Assembly (NCBI RefSeq): GCF_020216025.1
Contig: NZ_JAIWNC010000018.1
Location: 168,654 to 232,653, forward strand
From: Jidongwangia harbinensis
GTDB taxonomy: Bacteria; Actinomycetota; Actinomycetes; Mycobacteriales; Micromonosporaceae
Direction: 5' to 3'
DNA length: 64,000 nucleotides
Part shown: piece by piece, positions 53,850-62,382 of the stretch
Layout: the number at the start of each line of letters is the position of its first letter
Position numbering within the stretch: the stretch's first letter is position 1
Translations under genes and position numbers: made by a program
Notes under the pieces: model-generated
The model's database searches: none
Seen by the model: only the letters and a program-made list of their open reading frames with translations
Told to the model about the DNA's origin: nothing

Positions 53850-55166
53850 GTGACACGATCTGCGCGACGCTCCCCGCTGCTGCACGCCGCGACCGTGACC
53901 ACGGCGTTCGTGCTGTCCCTGGTGACCACGCTCGCCTGGGCCTGGACCGGCGGCGTGGACCAGCTCGGCCTGACCGTCGGCTCCGGCGATCCCACCGTGC
54001 AGGGACCGGCGCTACCCGGACCGGAGCCGGTCGGCACCCGACCCGAACCCGGCGTACCCCTGCGGCCGCAACGACCGCACCCCGTCGCCCCGGCCGCGCC
54101 CGGCCGCACCGCCGCACCCGCCACACCGGCCGCGCCGGCGGCGGCGTCCACCACCGCCACGGTCACCGCCCGCGGCGGGCCGCGCCCGTCCACCGCGCCC
54201 ACCGGCGGCCCCTGCCGCACCGGCGTGAAGCTCGTGCCCACCTGCGGCATCCTGTGGGGCGTGGCGCCCGGCGCGTTCACCGACCGGCGCGGCGCCGACG
54301 CCCTGGCGAGGTTCGAGAAGAAGACCGGCCGGCATCAGAACGTCTTCCACGCCTACCACCGGGGCACGAACCAGATCTTCCCCACCAAGACGGAGATCGC
54401 CATCGCCCGGCAGAAGGGCCGCGAGCGGATCCTGCTGCTGAACTGGAAGCCGGCCGGGGCGTCCTGGGCCGAGATCGCCCGCGGCGACGCCAAGACCGAC
54501 GCGTTCCTGGACCGGCTCGCCGCCCACCTCAAGCGGAACTATCCCGAGGACTTCTTCCTGGCGGTGCACCACGAGGGCGAGGACAACGTCCGGCAACGGA
54601 AGGGCTCCGGCTACACCGCCGCCGACTACGCCGCGATGTTCCGGTACGTGATCAAGCGGCTCCGGTCCCGCGGCGCGGACAACGTGGTCAGCGTGCTCAT
54701 CCACATGGCGTACGTGCCGCACACCACGAAAAGCTGGTTCCACGACATGTACCCCGGCGACGACGTGGTCGACTGGATCGGCTTCGACACCTACGCCTAC
54801 AGCGACCCCGGATACGGCCACGGCGACTTCGCCGAACTGCTCAACCGGCGCGCGAAGAGCAAGCCGGCGTGGCCCGGCTTCTACAACTGGGCCGTCCGAC
54901 GGCACCCGGACAAGCCGCTGATGGTCGCCGAGTGGGGCGTGTGGTCGTCGAAGCGCAACCCCGGCCACAAACCCGACTTCTACCGCGAGGTGGGCCGGCA
55001 GCTGCCGCGCTTCCCGAACCTCCGCGCCCTGGTCTACTTCGACACCCCGCACAACCAGGACGGCCGGGACTCACGGGTGGACGCCACCGGGGAATCACTG
55101 CGGGCGTACCGCCGGCTCGGCAGCCTGCCGGTCTTCCGGGTCCGGGTCGACCGCGACGTTTCCTGA
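53850..55166 (+). CDS. secreted GH26-like glycoside hydrolase
   Basis: 438 residues: N-terminal signal anchor (AATVTTAFVLSLVTTLAWAW), a Pro/Ala-rich linker of about 90 residues, then a GH26-like barrel. Blocks are WGVAPGAFTDRRGADALARF, FFLAVHHEGEDN (acid/base Glu candidate), VVDWIGFDTYAYSDPG and KPLMVAEWGVWSSKRN (nucleophile Glu candidate). It is distantly related to the GH26 lipoprotein at the other end of the polysaccharide operon. GTG start with an A+T-rich promoter just upstream. A perfect hairpin terminator follows. It probably acts on an extracellular beta-linked glycan. Confidence 0.82.
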   Translation: MTRSARRSPLLHAATVTTAFVLSLVTTLAWAWTGGVDQLGLTVGSGDPTVQGPALPGPEPVGTRPEPGVPLRPQRPHPVAPAAPGRTAAPATPAAPAAASTTATVTARGGPRPSTAPTGGPCRTGVKLVPTCGILWGVAPGAFTDRRGADALARFEKKTGRHQNVFHAYHRGTNQIFPTKTEIAIARQKGRERILLLNWKPAGASWAEIARGDAKTDAFLDRLAAHLKRNYPEDFFLAVHHEGEDNVRQRKGSGYTAADYAAMFRYVIKRLRSRGADNVVSVLIHMAYVPHTTKSWFHDMYPGDDVVDWIGFDTYAYSDPGYGHGDFAELLNRRAKSKPAWPGFYNWAVRRHPDKPLMVAEWGVWSSKRNPGHKPDFYREVGRQLPRFPNLRALVYFDTPHNQDGRDSRVDATGESLRAYRRLGSLPVFRVRVDRDVS

Positions 55167-55189
55167 GAGCACGCTGAGAGAACTCGGGG

Positions 55190-55215
55190 GCGGATCGGGG
55201 TTGTTCCCGATCCGC
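55190..55215 (+). terminator. perfect hairpin terminator of the second GH26 gene
   Basis: GCGGATCGGG pairs perfectly with CCCGATCCGC across a GTTGTT loop, beginning 23 bp after the stop codon and ending 30 bp before the ABC-transporter operon. Confidence 0.8.
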
Positions 55216-55245
55216 TTGCGTGCCTGGAGTTCCTACGCTGTGCCG

Positions 55246-56160
55246 GTGAGCCTCATCGTTACTGACGCGCTGACCAAGACCTACGGCGGGCGGGTGACCG
55301 CGCTGTCCGACCTCACGGTCACCGTCGAGCCCGGCGTCATCGGTCTGGTCGGCGCCAACGGCGCCGGCAAGTCCACCTTTATCAAGATCATGCTGGGTCT
55401 GCTCGCGCCGTCCAGCGGCAGCGTGCGGGTCTTCGACATCGATCCCACCGTCAACCCGGACCAGGTACGCGCCCGGGTCGGCTACATGCCCGAGCACGAC
55501 AGCCTGCCACCGGACGTCTCGGCCGCCGAGTTCGTCACCCACCTGGGCCGGATCAGCGGACTGCCGCGCACCGCGGCCCGGGAGCGCGCGTCCGAGGCGC
55601 TGCGCCACGTCGGCCTCTACGAGGAGCGGTACCGGCAGATCGGCGGCTACTCCACCGGCATGAAGCAGCGGGTCAAGCTGGCCCAGGCGCTCGTGCACGA
55701 CCCCGACCTGCTGCTGCTGGACGAGCCCACCAACGGGCTGGACCCGGCCGGCCGGGACGCCATGCTGGCGCTGATCCACCGGATCGGCACCGAGTTCGGC
55801 ATCTCCGTGGTGGTCTGCTCGCATCTGCTCGGCGAGGTCGAGCGAATCTGCGACTCGCTCATCGCGATCGAGGGCGGCCGGCTGCTGCGCGCCGACCGGA
55901 TCTCCGAGATGACCGCGGCGTCCGACGTGCTCGCGGTGGAGGTCAGCGAGGGTACGGACGCCCTCGCGGAGGCGCTCACCAAACTCGGGCTTACCGTGGC
56001 GCGCGAGGACCGGCTGCTGCTCGTGCCGCTGGAGTCCGACGCCGCCTACGACCGCATCCTGCAGGCCGTCGCGGATCTGGAACTGCCGCTGCACCGCCTT
56101 GACCAGCGACGGCACCACGTCGCGGAGCTCTTCGCCACGAAGGAGACGGCCGATGTCTGA
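55246..56160 (+). CDS. ABC transporter ATP-binding protein (first exporter)
   Basis: 304-residue nucleotide-binding subunit of a CcmA/DrrA-type exporter. Walker A is GANGAGKST, signature YSTGMKQR, Walker B LLLLDEPTNGLDP, with the H-loop in VVCSHLLGEVE. A C-terminal extension of about 80 residues is typical of ABC-2 type partners. GTG start (VSLIVTDAL) without a clear ribosome site, so probably leaderless. First of four genes overlapping by 4-8 nt. The substrate is unknown; location between polysaccharide genes allows export of a glycan or lipid. Confidence 0.88.
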   Translation: MSLIVTDALTKTYGGRVTALSDLTVTVEPGVIGLVGANGAGKSTFIKIMLGLLAPSSGSVRVFDIDPTVNPDQVRARVGYMPEHDSLPPDVSAAEFVTHLGRISGLPRTAARERASEALRHVGLYEERYRQIGGYSTGMKQRVKLAQALVHDPDLLLLDEPTNGLDPAGRDAMLALIHRIGTEFGISVVVCSHLLGEVERICDSLIAIEGGRLLRADRISEMTAASDVLAVEVSEGTDALAEALTKLGLTVAREDRLLLVPLESDAAYDRILQAVADLELPLHRLDQRRHHVAELFATKETADV

Positions 56161-57016
56161 GGCCAGCGTCATCCATGACATCGGGTACCAGCGGTACACC
56201 GGGCCGCGGCTCGGCCGGCTGCAGGTGCTGACCGCGATGTACGTGCACGGGCTGCGCGCCGCGTTCGGCTTCGGCCGGTCCGCGAAGGCGAAGATCTTTC
56301 CCTGGATGGTGGCCGGCATCGTGCTGCTGGTCGCCGTGATCCTGGCCGCGGTCCGGGCCCAGGCCGGCATCGTGGCACTCAACTACGTGCAGTTCGCCGA
56401 CGCGATGAGCTGGCTGGTCATCCTGTTCGTCGCGATCGTGGCGCCCGAACTGGTGTCCCGGGACATGCGGTCCGGGGTGCTGCCGCTGTACTTCAGCCGG
56501 CCGCTGCGCGCCGCCGACTACGTGTGGGCCAAGTTCGCCGCGCTGGTCACCGGCGTCTGGCTGCTCCTCGGCGTACCCCAATTGATCATGTTTCTCGGCG
56601 CGGCCTTCACCACCAAGACCGGCATGCGCGGGGTCTGGAACGAGGTCGGCGACCTGCTCCCGGCGTGGGCGTACAGCGTGCTCTGGGCCGTGGTCTTCGC
56701 GGCCATCGGGCTGCTCATCGCGTCGCTCACCGGCAAGCGGGCATTCGCGGCCGGCGGCATCGTCGCGGTGTTCCTGATGACCACCCCGGTGGTCGGTGTC
56801 CTCTCCATCCTGCCGTCCACCGACGCGCAGCAGCTCTCCGGGCTGGCCAGCCCCATGACGCTGGTCGCCGGCGTCGGCACCTGGCTGATCCCGGCCAGCA
56901 ACATCGGCCTCGACCTGGGCCGCTTCGGCGTGGTCTACCTGATCGAGGCGCTCGCCCTGATCGCCACCTGCCTGCTGCTCCTGCTCGCCCGATACCGGAA
57001 GGTGGCTTCGCTGTGA
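56153..57016 (+). CDS. ABC-2 type transporter permease (first exporter)
   Basis: 287 residues with six or seven membrane helices. The cytosolic N terminus IHDIGYQRYTGPRLGRLQVL is typical of ABC-2 permeases paired with this ATPase class. APELVSRDMRSGVLPLYFSR gives the conserved loop after helix 2, with RPLRAADYVWAKFAAL following. AAGGAG precedes the ATG, which overlaps the ATPase stop by 8 nt (ATGTCTGA). Partner of the preceding ATPase. Confidence 0.87.
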   Translation: MSEASVIHDIGYQRYTGPRLGRLQVLTAMYVHGLRAAFGFGRSAKAKIFPWMVAGIVLLVAVILAAVRAQAGIVALNYVQFADAMSWLVILFVAIVAPELVSRDMRSGVLPLYFSRPLRAADYVWAKFAALVTGVWLLLGVPQLIMFLGAAFTTKTGMRGVWNEVGDLLPAWAYSVLWAVVFAAIGLLIASLTGKRAFAAGGIVAVFLMTTPVVGVLSILPSTDAQQLSGLASPMTLVAGVGTWLIPASNIGLDLGRFGVVYLIEALALIATCLLLLLARYRKVASL

Positions 57017-57924
57017 GCACGGTGGAAATGCAGAACGTCTCCCGCTGGTACGGCAACGTGGTCGCGGTCAACGACATCACCATGCGCCTGGAGCCGGGCG
57101 TCACCGGCCTGCTCGGCCCGAACGGCGCCGGCAAGACCACGGTGCTGCACATGATGGCCGGCTTCCTCAACCCGTCCAAGGGCACGGTCACCCTCGACGA
57201 CAAGCCGACCTGGCGCAACCCGGAGGTGTACCGCCACCTCGGCCTGGTCAACGAACGCGAGGCGGTGCACGGCTTCCTCACCGCCGAGGAGTTCGTGGTG
57301 GCCAACGCGAAGATGCACAAGCTGCCGGACCCGAAGGCGGCGGCCGCCCGGGCGCTGGACCTGGTCGAAATGACCGAGGCGAAGGACCGCCGGATCGGCA
57401 CGTACTCCAAGGGCATGCGGCAGCGCACCCGGGTGGCCGCCGCGCTGGTGCACAACCCGCGGGTGCTGCTGCTGGACGAGCCGTTCAACGGCATGGACCC
57501 GCGCCAGCGGATGCACATGATGACGCTGCTGCACTCGCTCGGCGAACGCGGCCACACCATCCTGTTCTCCTCGCACATCCTGGAGGAGGTCGAGCAGGTC
57601 TCCGGCACCGTCCAGGTGATCGTCGCGGGCCGGCTCGCCGCGTCCGGCGACTACCGGGAGATCCGCCGGCTGATGACCAACCGGCCGCACGTGTTCGCCG
57701 TGCAGTCCTCCGACGACCGGCGGCTCGCGGTGGCGCTGATCGCCGAGAAGTCGGTGAGCGGCGTGGAGATCGACGCCACCGGCCTCACCGTCCGGGCGTC
57801 GGACTACGGCAGCTTCACCCGCGCGCTGCCCCGCATCGCCCTCGGCGAGGGCATCCGGCTGCGCAAGCTGCTGCCGTCCGACGAATCCCTGGAGAGCGTC
57901 TTCTCCTACCTGCTGGAGGCATGA
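57013..57924 (+). CDS. ABC transporter ATP-binding protein (second exporter)
   Basis: 303 residues. Walker A is GPNGAGKTT, signature YSKGMRQR, Walker B LLLDEPFNGMDP, and LFSSHILEEVEQ the H-loop. It differs from the first ATPase throughout, so this is a second exporter and not a simple recent duplication. The GTG overlaps the upstream permease stop by 4 nt (GTGA), making the two exporters one transcriptional and translational unit. Confidence 0.88.
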   Translation: MSTVEMQNVSRWYGNVVAVNDITMRLEPGVTGLLGPNGAGKTTVLHMMAGFLNPSKGTVTLDDKPTWRNPEVYRHLGLVNEREAVHGFLTAEEFVVANAKMHKLPDPKAAAARALDLVEMTEAKDRRIGTYSKGMRQRTRVAAALVHNPRVLLLDEPFNGMDPRQRMHMMTLLHSLGERGHTILFSSHILEEVEQVSGTVQVIVAGRLAASGDYREIRRLMTNRPHVFAVQSSDDRRLAVALIAEKSVSGVEIDATGLTVRASDYGSFTRALPRIALGEGIRLRKLLPSDESLESVFSYLLEA

Positions 57925-58634
57925 TGTCCACGGTCGCCTACATCACCACCCGCGGCCTGTTCGGCCGCCGGCGGGCGCTGCTGCTGCTGCCGTTGCCACT
58001 GCTGCTGGTCGGGCTGGCGCTGCTCTGCCGGTCGTACGACGTGCCCGCCACCGACTGGGGCACACCGGTGCTCGTCGGCCTCGGCCTGGCCGTGGTCCTG
58101 CCGGTGATCTCCCTGATCGTCGGCACCGGCGTACTCGGTTCCGAAGTGGACGACGGCACGCTGGTGCACATCCTGACCAAGCCGATGCCCCGCCGCGACA
58201 TCATCCTGGCGAAGCTCGGCGTGGCCATCGTGGTGAGCGCGGTGACCTGCGCGGTGCCGCTGTTCATCGCCGGGGCGCTGGCCGGCTCGGCGAAACTGGG
58301 CGTGGGCCTGGCGGTCGGCGCGGCGGTGGGCGCGTGCGCGTACTCCGCGTTCTTCCTGCTGCTCAGCCTGGTGACCCGGCGGCCGGTGCTGCTCGGGCTG
58401 GTCTACATCCTGGTGTGGGAGGGGCTGCTGGGCCGGTTCGTGAGCGGGACCCGGGTGCTCTCCATCGAGCAGTACGTGATCACGTTCGCCGACCGGATCT
58501 CCTCCAGCGACCTGCTGGTGGCGCGGGTGTCGCTGCCGGTCGCGGTGGTGCTGAGCGTGCTGATCACGGTCGGCTGCACGGTGGCGGCGGTGGACCGGCT
58601 CCGCTCCTTCAGCATGGCCGGCGAGACCAGCTGA
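57921..58634 (+). CDS. ABC transporter permease (second exporter)
   Basis: 237 residues with six membrane helices and the ABC-2 style loop VLGSEVDDGTLVHILTKPMPRRDIILAKL split around GSEVDDGTLVHILTKPMPRR. It starts with overlapping ATGATG on the ATPase stop; either Met could be used. It ends 4 bp before a 44-bp perfect palindrome that probably terminates the operon. Confidence 0.86.
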   Translation: MMSTVAYITTRGLFGRRRALLLLPLPLLLVGLALLCRSYDVPATDWGTPVLVGLGLAVVLPVISLIVGTGVLGSEVDDGTLVHILTKPMPRRDIILAKLGVAIVVSAVTCAVPLFIAGALAGSAKLGVGLAVGAAVGACAYSAFFLLLSLVTRRPVLLGLVYILVWEGLLGRFVSGTRVLSIEQYVITFADRISSSDLLVARVSLPVAVVLSVLITVGCTVAAVDRLRSFSMAGETS

Positions 58635-58637
58635 CCC

Positions 58638-58681
58638 GACGCTGGTGTTCCACTGGAGCGCTCCAGTGGAACACCAGCGTC
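58638..58681. terminator. 44-bp perfect palindrome, probable bidirectional terminator
   Basis: Two 22-bp arms (58638-58659 and 58660-58681) are perfect reverse complements with no loop, centred on GGAGCGCTCC. It starts 4 bp after the ABC operon stop, in the convergent spacer before the wecG-like gene. It could terminate both converging transcripts or extrude as a cruciform. Confidence 0.75.
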
Positions 58682-58709
58682 GTTTCCCGGGGTCCAGAAG
58701 AGCACTGCC

Positions 58710-58790
58710 GTGCCACTGGTACACCAGCGCTGTTTTCCGGCCCCCATAACAGCGTCGGTGTACCACTGGAGCGCTCCACTGGCACACACG
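58710..58790. repeat. second, related palindromic element
   Basis: TGCCACTGGTACACCAGCGC (from 58711) pairs imperfectly with GCGTCGGTGTACCACTGG (58752-58769), and the right arm again contains CCACTGGAGCGCTCC as in the preceding palindrome. The two elements appear to be related copies filling the 162-bp convergent spacer. Confidence 0.65.
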
Positions 58791-58796
58791 CCAACG

Positions 58797-59579
58797 TCAG
58801 CGCCGCGCCGCGGACGCCGTCAGCAGGCGCAGGGCGTACGGGGCGTCGTGACGCAGGTAGCGCGACGCCAGCCGGCCCGGCTCGGTGCCCAGCCGGTGCG
58901 CCCATTCCAGTCCGGTCCGCTGCATCCAGCGGGGCGCGCGGTCCACGTCCCCGGCGACGAAGTTGACCGCCGCGCCGCAGCCGATGAACCAGGCCCGCGG
59001 GAGTTCGTCCCGGAGCCGGGTGATCACCTTCTCCTGCTTGGGAAATCCGAGCCCGACGAAGACCAGGTCCGGCGCGGCGTCCCGGACGGCGGCGCAGAAT
59101 TCGGCGTACACCTCGGGGTCGTCCTCGAAGCCCGGCTCCGGGCAGAGCGTGCCGGCGATCCGCAGGCCGGGACTCGCCCGGCCGAGGCGGACGGCCGCCC
59201 GGATCGCGCCGTTGTCCTCCTCCGGGGTCGCCGGGTTGCCGCCGATCACGAAGATGGATCGCCCGTCCCGGCCCAGCCCTTCGGACAGTGACCAGATCAG
59301 GCTGCTGCCGGCGACCCGTTCGGGCAGCGGCGTGCCGGTCAGTTTGCTGGCCCAGACCAGCGGCATGCCGTCCGCGACGATCAGGTCGGCGTCGTCGAGA
59401 TAGGCGCGTACCGCGGTGTTGACCTTCGCCTGCCGCAGGATGTCGATGTTCGGGGTGACGATCCGGCCACCGCGGCCCGACGCGACGGCGTCGCGGACGA
59501 TCGCCACCACTTCGGATTCGGTGATCCGGTCGAAACCGGTTCCGTCGAGGTGCACGCGGTCGAATGCCTCGATTGACAA
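58797..59579 (-). CDS. WecG/TagA/CpsF family glycosyltransferase (GT26)
   Basis: 260 residues with the GT26 blocks GRIVTPNIDILRQAK, LIVADGMPLVWASKL, VFVGLGFPKQEKVI (substrate Gln/Lys), IGCGAAVNFVAGDVDRAPRW and RTGLEWAHRL. Relatives add ManNAc or ManNAcA to lipid-linked intermediates in teichoic acid, enterobacterial common antigen or capsule synthesis on the cytosolic face. TTG start with GGAGG 7 nt upstream. It is divergent from the second sulfotransferase across a 63-bp spacer that holds an inverted repeat. Confidence 0.88.
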   Translation of the reverse strand: MSIEAFDRVHLDGTGFDRITESEVVAIVRDAVASGRGGRIVTPNIDILRQAKVNTAVRAYLDDADLIVADGMPLVWASKLTGTPLPERVAGSSLIWSLSEGLGRDGRSIFVIGGNPATPEEDNGAIRAAVRLGRASPGLRIAGTLCPEPGFEDDPEVYAEFCAAVRDAAPDLVFVGLGFPKQEKVITRLRDELPRAWFIGCGAAVNFVAGDVDRAPRWMQRTGLEWAHRLGTEPGRLASRYLRHDAPYALRLLTASAARR

Positions 59580-59601
59580 CCCAACGCCTCCTTCAGGCTT
59601 G

Positions 59602-59622
59602 TTCGCTCGTTATAGGAGCGAA
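59602..59622. promoter_or_regulatory. inverted repeat in the divergent GT26/sulfotransferase spacer
   Basis: TTCGCTC and GAGCGAA arms (7 bp each) flank a 7-bp spacer containing TTATA, an unusually A/T-rich spot for this genome. It sits between two divergent polysaccharide genes and could be a shared operator or promoter. Confidence 0.4.
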
Positions 59623-59642
59623 ACGAGTGAAGGCGGGACAAA

Positions 59643-60584
59643 GTGGCACGGGTGCTCTATCTGGGCGGATTGGGACGAAGCGGTACCACGCTCGTCGAGC
59701 GCCTCCTCGGCGAGCTGCCCTCCGTGTGCGCACTCGGCGAGCTGGTCCACCTGTGGCAGCGCGACGTCCGCGACGACGAGCGCTGCGGCTGCGGCGCGCG
59801 GTTCTCCGGCTGCTCGTTCTGGAAGCGGGTCGGTGAGCGGGCGTTCGGTGGCTGGGGCAACGTCGACGTCGACCGGGTACACGCGCTGCGCGACGCGGTG
59901 GAACGCACCCGGCACATTCCGCGGCTGGCCGCGGGACAGATGCCGATGACCGAGGTACGCGAGTACGCCAGCTACTACGCCCGGGTGTACGCCGCCGCGG
60001 CCGAGATCTCCGGCGCCCGGGTGGTGGTGGACTCGTCCAAGCACAGCGCACTCGCCCACGTCCTGCGCTGGGCGGACGACCTCGACCTGCGGGTGGTGCA
60101 CGTGGTGCGGGACGCCCGCGGGGTCGCGTACTCCTGGACCAAGACCGTGTCCCGGCCGGAGACCGACGGCACCGAGGAGATGACGCGCTACTCCCCCGGC
60201 CGTTCCGCCCTGCTGTGGAACGCGCACAACGCGGCGTTCGGCCTGCTGGCCCGCCGGGGCGTCGCGGTGCGGCGGATCCAGTACGAGGAGTTCCTCACCG
60301 ACCCCCGGGCCGCGCTGATCCGCCTCGCGGACTTCGCCGGACTGACCCTGACGCCGGCCGACCTGGCGTTCCTGCGACCGGAGTACGCCGATCTCTCGGT
60401 CGGGCACAGCGCCGCCGGCAACCCGATGCGCTTCACCGTCGGCCGCCTGCAGCTGCGCCGCGACGACGCCTGGGTCCGGGCCCTGCCGCCGGCCCAGCGC
60501 CGGCTGGTCGGTGCGGTGTGCGGCCCGATGCTGCGCGCCTACGGCTACCCGCTGAACCCCGCTGAAGTGTCCCAGGAGGCGTGA
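59643..60584 (+). CDS. PAPS-dependent sulfotransferase (second)
   Basis: 313 residues. The 5'-phosphosulfate loop LGGLGRSGTTLVERLLGE is at the extreme N terminus, and VVHVVRDARGVAYSWTKT gives the 3'-phosphate motif. C-rich ERCGCGARFSGCSFW lies after the first motif. It belongs to the same superfamily as the sulfotransferase at 45646 but is clearly different, so two distinct acceptor positions are likely. GTG start. It overlaps the GT2 gene by 4 nt. Confidence 0.86.
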   Translation: MARVLYLGGLGRSGTTLVERLLGELPSVCALGELVHLWQRDVRDDERCGCGARFSGCSFWKRVGERAFGGWGNVDVDRVHALRDAVERTRHIPRLAAGQMPMTEVREYASYYARVYAAAAEISGARVVVDSSKHSALAHVLRWADDLDLRVVHVVRDARGVAYSWTKTVSRPETDGTEEMTRYSPGRSALLWNAHNAAFGLLARRGVAVRRIQYEEFLTDPRAALIRLADFAGLTLTPADLAFLRPEYADLSVGHSAAGNPMRFTVGRLQLRRDDAWVRALPPAQRRLVGAVCGPMLRAYGYPLNPAEVSQEA

Positions 60585-61498
60585 TGAACTGGCCGTCCGT
60601 AGGCGTCGTGATCCCCACCCGCGACCGACCGGAGCTGGTCCGCAAGGCCATCGCCGCGGTACGCGAACAGTGCTACCCCGGGGAGATCAAGGTCGTCGTC
60701 GTGTACGACCAGACCGAGCCGGACTACCTGCTGGCGTCCACCGAAGGCACGCCGGTGCTGGTGCTGACGAACTGGCGGACCGCCGGGCTGGCCGGTGCGC
60801 GCAACACCGGCATCCTGGCCCTGGACACCGAACTGGTGGCGTTCTGCGACGACGACGACCTCTGGTCACCGGACAAGCTGCGCCGCCAGGTGGCCGCGCT
60901 GCTGGCCGAGCCGGACTCGGAGTTCGCCACGTGTGCGATCGAGGTGGAGTTCGAGGGCCGCACCACGCCCCGGCTCGCCGGGCACAGCCGCGTCACGATC
61001 GACGAGCTGGCCCGTTCCCGGATGGCGATGCTGCACTCGTCGTCGTTCCTGGTGCGCCGGGAGGCGTTGTTCGAGGATCGGATCGGCCTGGTCGCCGAGG
61101 ACGCGCCGGGCAGTCAGAACGAGGACTGGGACCTGCTGCTCCGGGCCGCCCGCCGGGCCCCGATCGTGCACCTGGACGAGCCGCTGGTCCGGGTGTTGTG
61201 GGGCCGCTCGTCGCACTACGCCTACGAGTACGCCACCAAGATCTCGTCGCTGCGCTGGATGATGCAACGCCATCCGGAGATCAGCGGCTGCAAGCCCGGC
61301 GCCGCCCGGGTCTACGGCCAGCTGGCGTGCTGGTCCGCGGCGAGTGGCAACCGGAGCCAGGCGTGGCAGTTCAGCAAGGAGGCGGTGCGTGCCAACTGGC
61401 GGGAACCGCGGACCGCGATCGCGCTGGCCGCTATGACCGGAGCTGTCAAGGTAGAGAACGTTCTCTCGGCCCTGCACAAGCGCGGTCGGGGCATCTAG
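60581..61498 (+). CDS. GT2 family glycosyltransferase
   Basis: 305-residue, non-processive GT-A transferase. VGVVIPTRDRPELVRKAI begins the nucleotide-binding fold, TAGLAGARNTGI follows, and FCDDDDLWSPDKL provides the DxD metal site. NEDWDLLLRAARRAP contains the catalytic acidic motif. No membrane helices. GTG or the next ATG may serve as start after AGGAGG; it overlaps the sulfotransferase stop by 4 nt, so the two probably act on the same glycan. Confidence 0.87.
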   Translation: MMNWPSVGVVIPTRDRPELVRKAIAAVREQCYPGEIKVVVVYDQTEPDYLLASTEGTPVLVLTNWRTAGLAGARNTGILALDTELVAFCDDDDLWSPDKLRRQVAALLAEPDSEFATCAIEVEFEGRTTPRLAGHSRVTIDELARSRMAMLHSSSFLVRREALFEDRIGLVAEDAPGSQNEDWDLLLRAARRAPIVHLDEPLVRVLWGRSSHYAYEYATKISSLRWMMQRHPEISGCKPGAARVYGQLACWSAASGNRSQAWQFSKEAVRANWREPRTAIALAAMTGAVKVENVLSALHKRGRGI

Positions 61499-61548
61499 GA
61501 ATGTTAGCGGTAAACATCACTCTTTTGCGCACACCTGATCACCAGGTA

Positions 61549-61565
61549 GTGTTCGCCTGTGTTCG
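61549..61565. promoter_or_regulatory. direct repeats upstream of the deoR-like gene
   Basis: GTGTTCG occurs at 61549 and 61559, exactly 10 bp apart (one helical turn), about 40 bp before the deoR-like ATG. DeoR-family repressors often bind direct repeats near their own promoters, so this is a candidate autoregulatory operator. Confidence 0.4.
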
Positions 61566-61605
61566 AAATAGTGCGGTTGCCGCGGCGTAGTTCGGTTGTC
61601 TGCTG

Positions 61606-62382
61606 ATGCTGGCGCAACAGCGCCAGTCGGCCATCCTGGACCGGGTCCGTGCGGCCGGCGGGGTGCGGGTCAGTGAACTCGCCGCCGAGTACGGCGTCTC
61701 CGACATGACCATCCGGCGCGACCTCGAGGCGCTCGCCGAGCGAGGGCTGCTGGCGAAGGTACACGGCGGAGCGACCACGGTCAGCCCTGGTTCGGCACAC
61801 GAGCCGGGATTCGCCGCGAAGAGCGTCCGGCAGCGTGCCGAGAAGGCCGCGATGGCGATGCGGGCAGCCGCCCTGGTCTCACCCGGTGACGCCATCGCGC
61901 TCTCGGCCGGCACCACCACCGCGGGCCTCGCCCAGCGGCTGGTCGACGTGCCCTCGCTGACCGTGGTGACCAACTCGATCCCGGTCGCCGACATCTTCTA
62001 CCGCGCCGGGCGCCCGGACCAGACCGTGGTCCTCACCGGCGGCACCCGCACGCCGTCGGACGCGCTGGTCGGCCCGGTGGCGGTCGCCGCGATCGGCACC
62101 CTGCACCTGGACATGCTGTTCCTCGGCGTGCACGGGATGAGCGAGCGGGCCGGCTACACCACCCCGAACCTGATGGAGGCGGACGTCAACCGCGCGCTGG
62201 TGGAGGCGGCCGAACGACTCGTCGTGTTGGCCGACCACACCAAGTGGGGCACCGTCGGCATCTCCTCGATCGTCTCCCTGGAGCGCGCCGACGTGCTCAT
62301 CACCGACGACGGTTTGGAACCGGCGGCGCGGGCACTCCTGGAGGAACAGGTCTCCGAGGTGATGGTGGTGAGCGCCCAGTGA
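61606..62382 (+). CDS. DeoR/GlpR family transcriptional regulator
   Basis: 258 residues. The N-terminal helix-turn-helix is QRQSAILDRVRAAGGVRVSELAAEYGVSDMTIRRDL split by ELAAEYGVSDMTIRRDLEAL, the family signature. The C-terminal sugar-phosphate sensor domain has ALSAGTTTAGLAQRL, VVTNSIPVADIF and VLTGGTRTPSDALVGP, the phosphosugar-binding pattern. Its stop overlaps the galT start by 4 nt (GTGA), so it likely controls galactose metabolism in response to a phosphorylated sugar. Confidence 0.9.
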   Translation: MLAQQRQSAILDRVRAAGGVRVSELAAEYGVSDMTIRRDLEALAERGLLAKVHGGATTVSPGSAHEPGFAAKSVRQRAEKAAMAMRAAALVSPGDAIALSAGTTTAGLAQRLVDVPSLTVVTNSIPVADIFYRAGRPDQTVVLTGGTRTPSDALVGPVAVAAIGTLHLDMLFLGVHGMSERAGYTTPNLMEADVNRALVEAAERLVVLADHTKWGTVGISSIVSLERADVLITDDGLEPAARALLEEQVSEVMVVSAQ

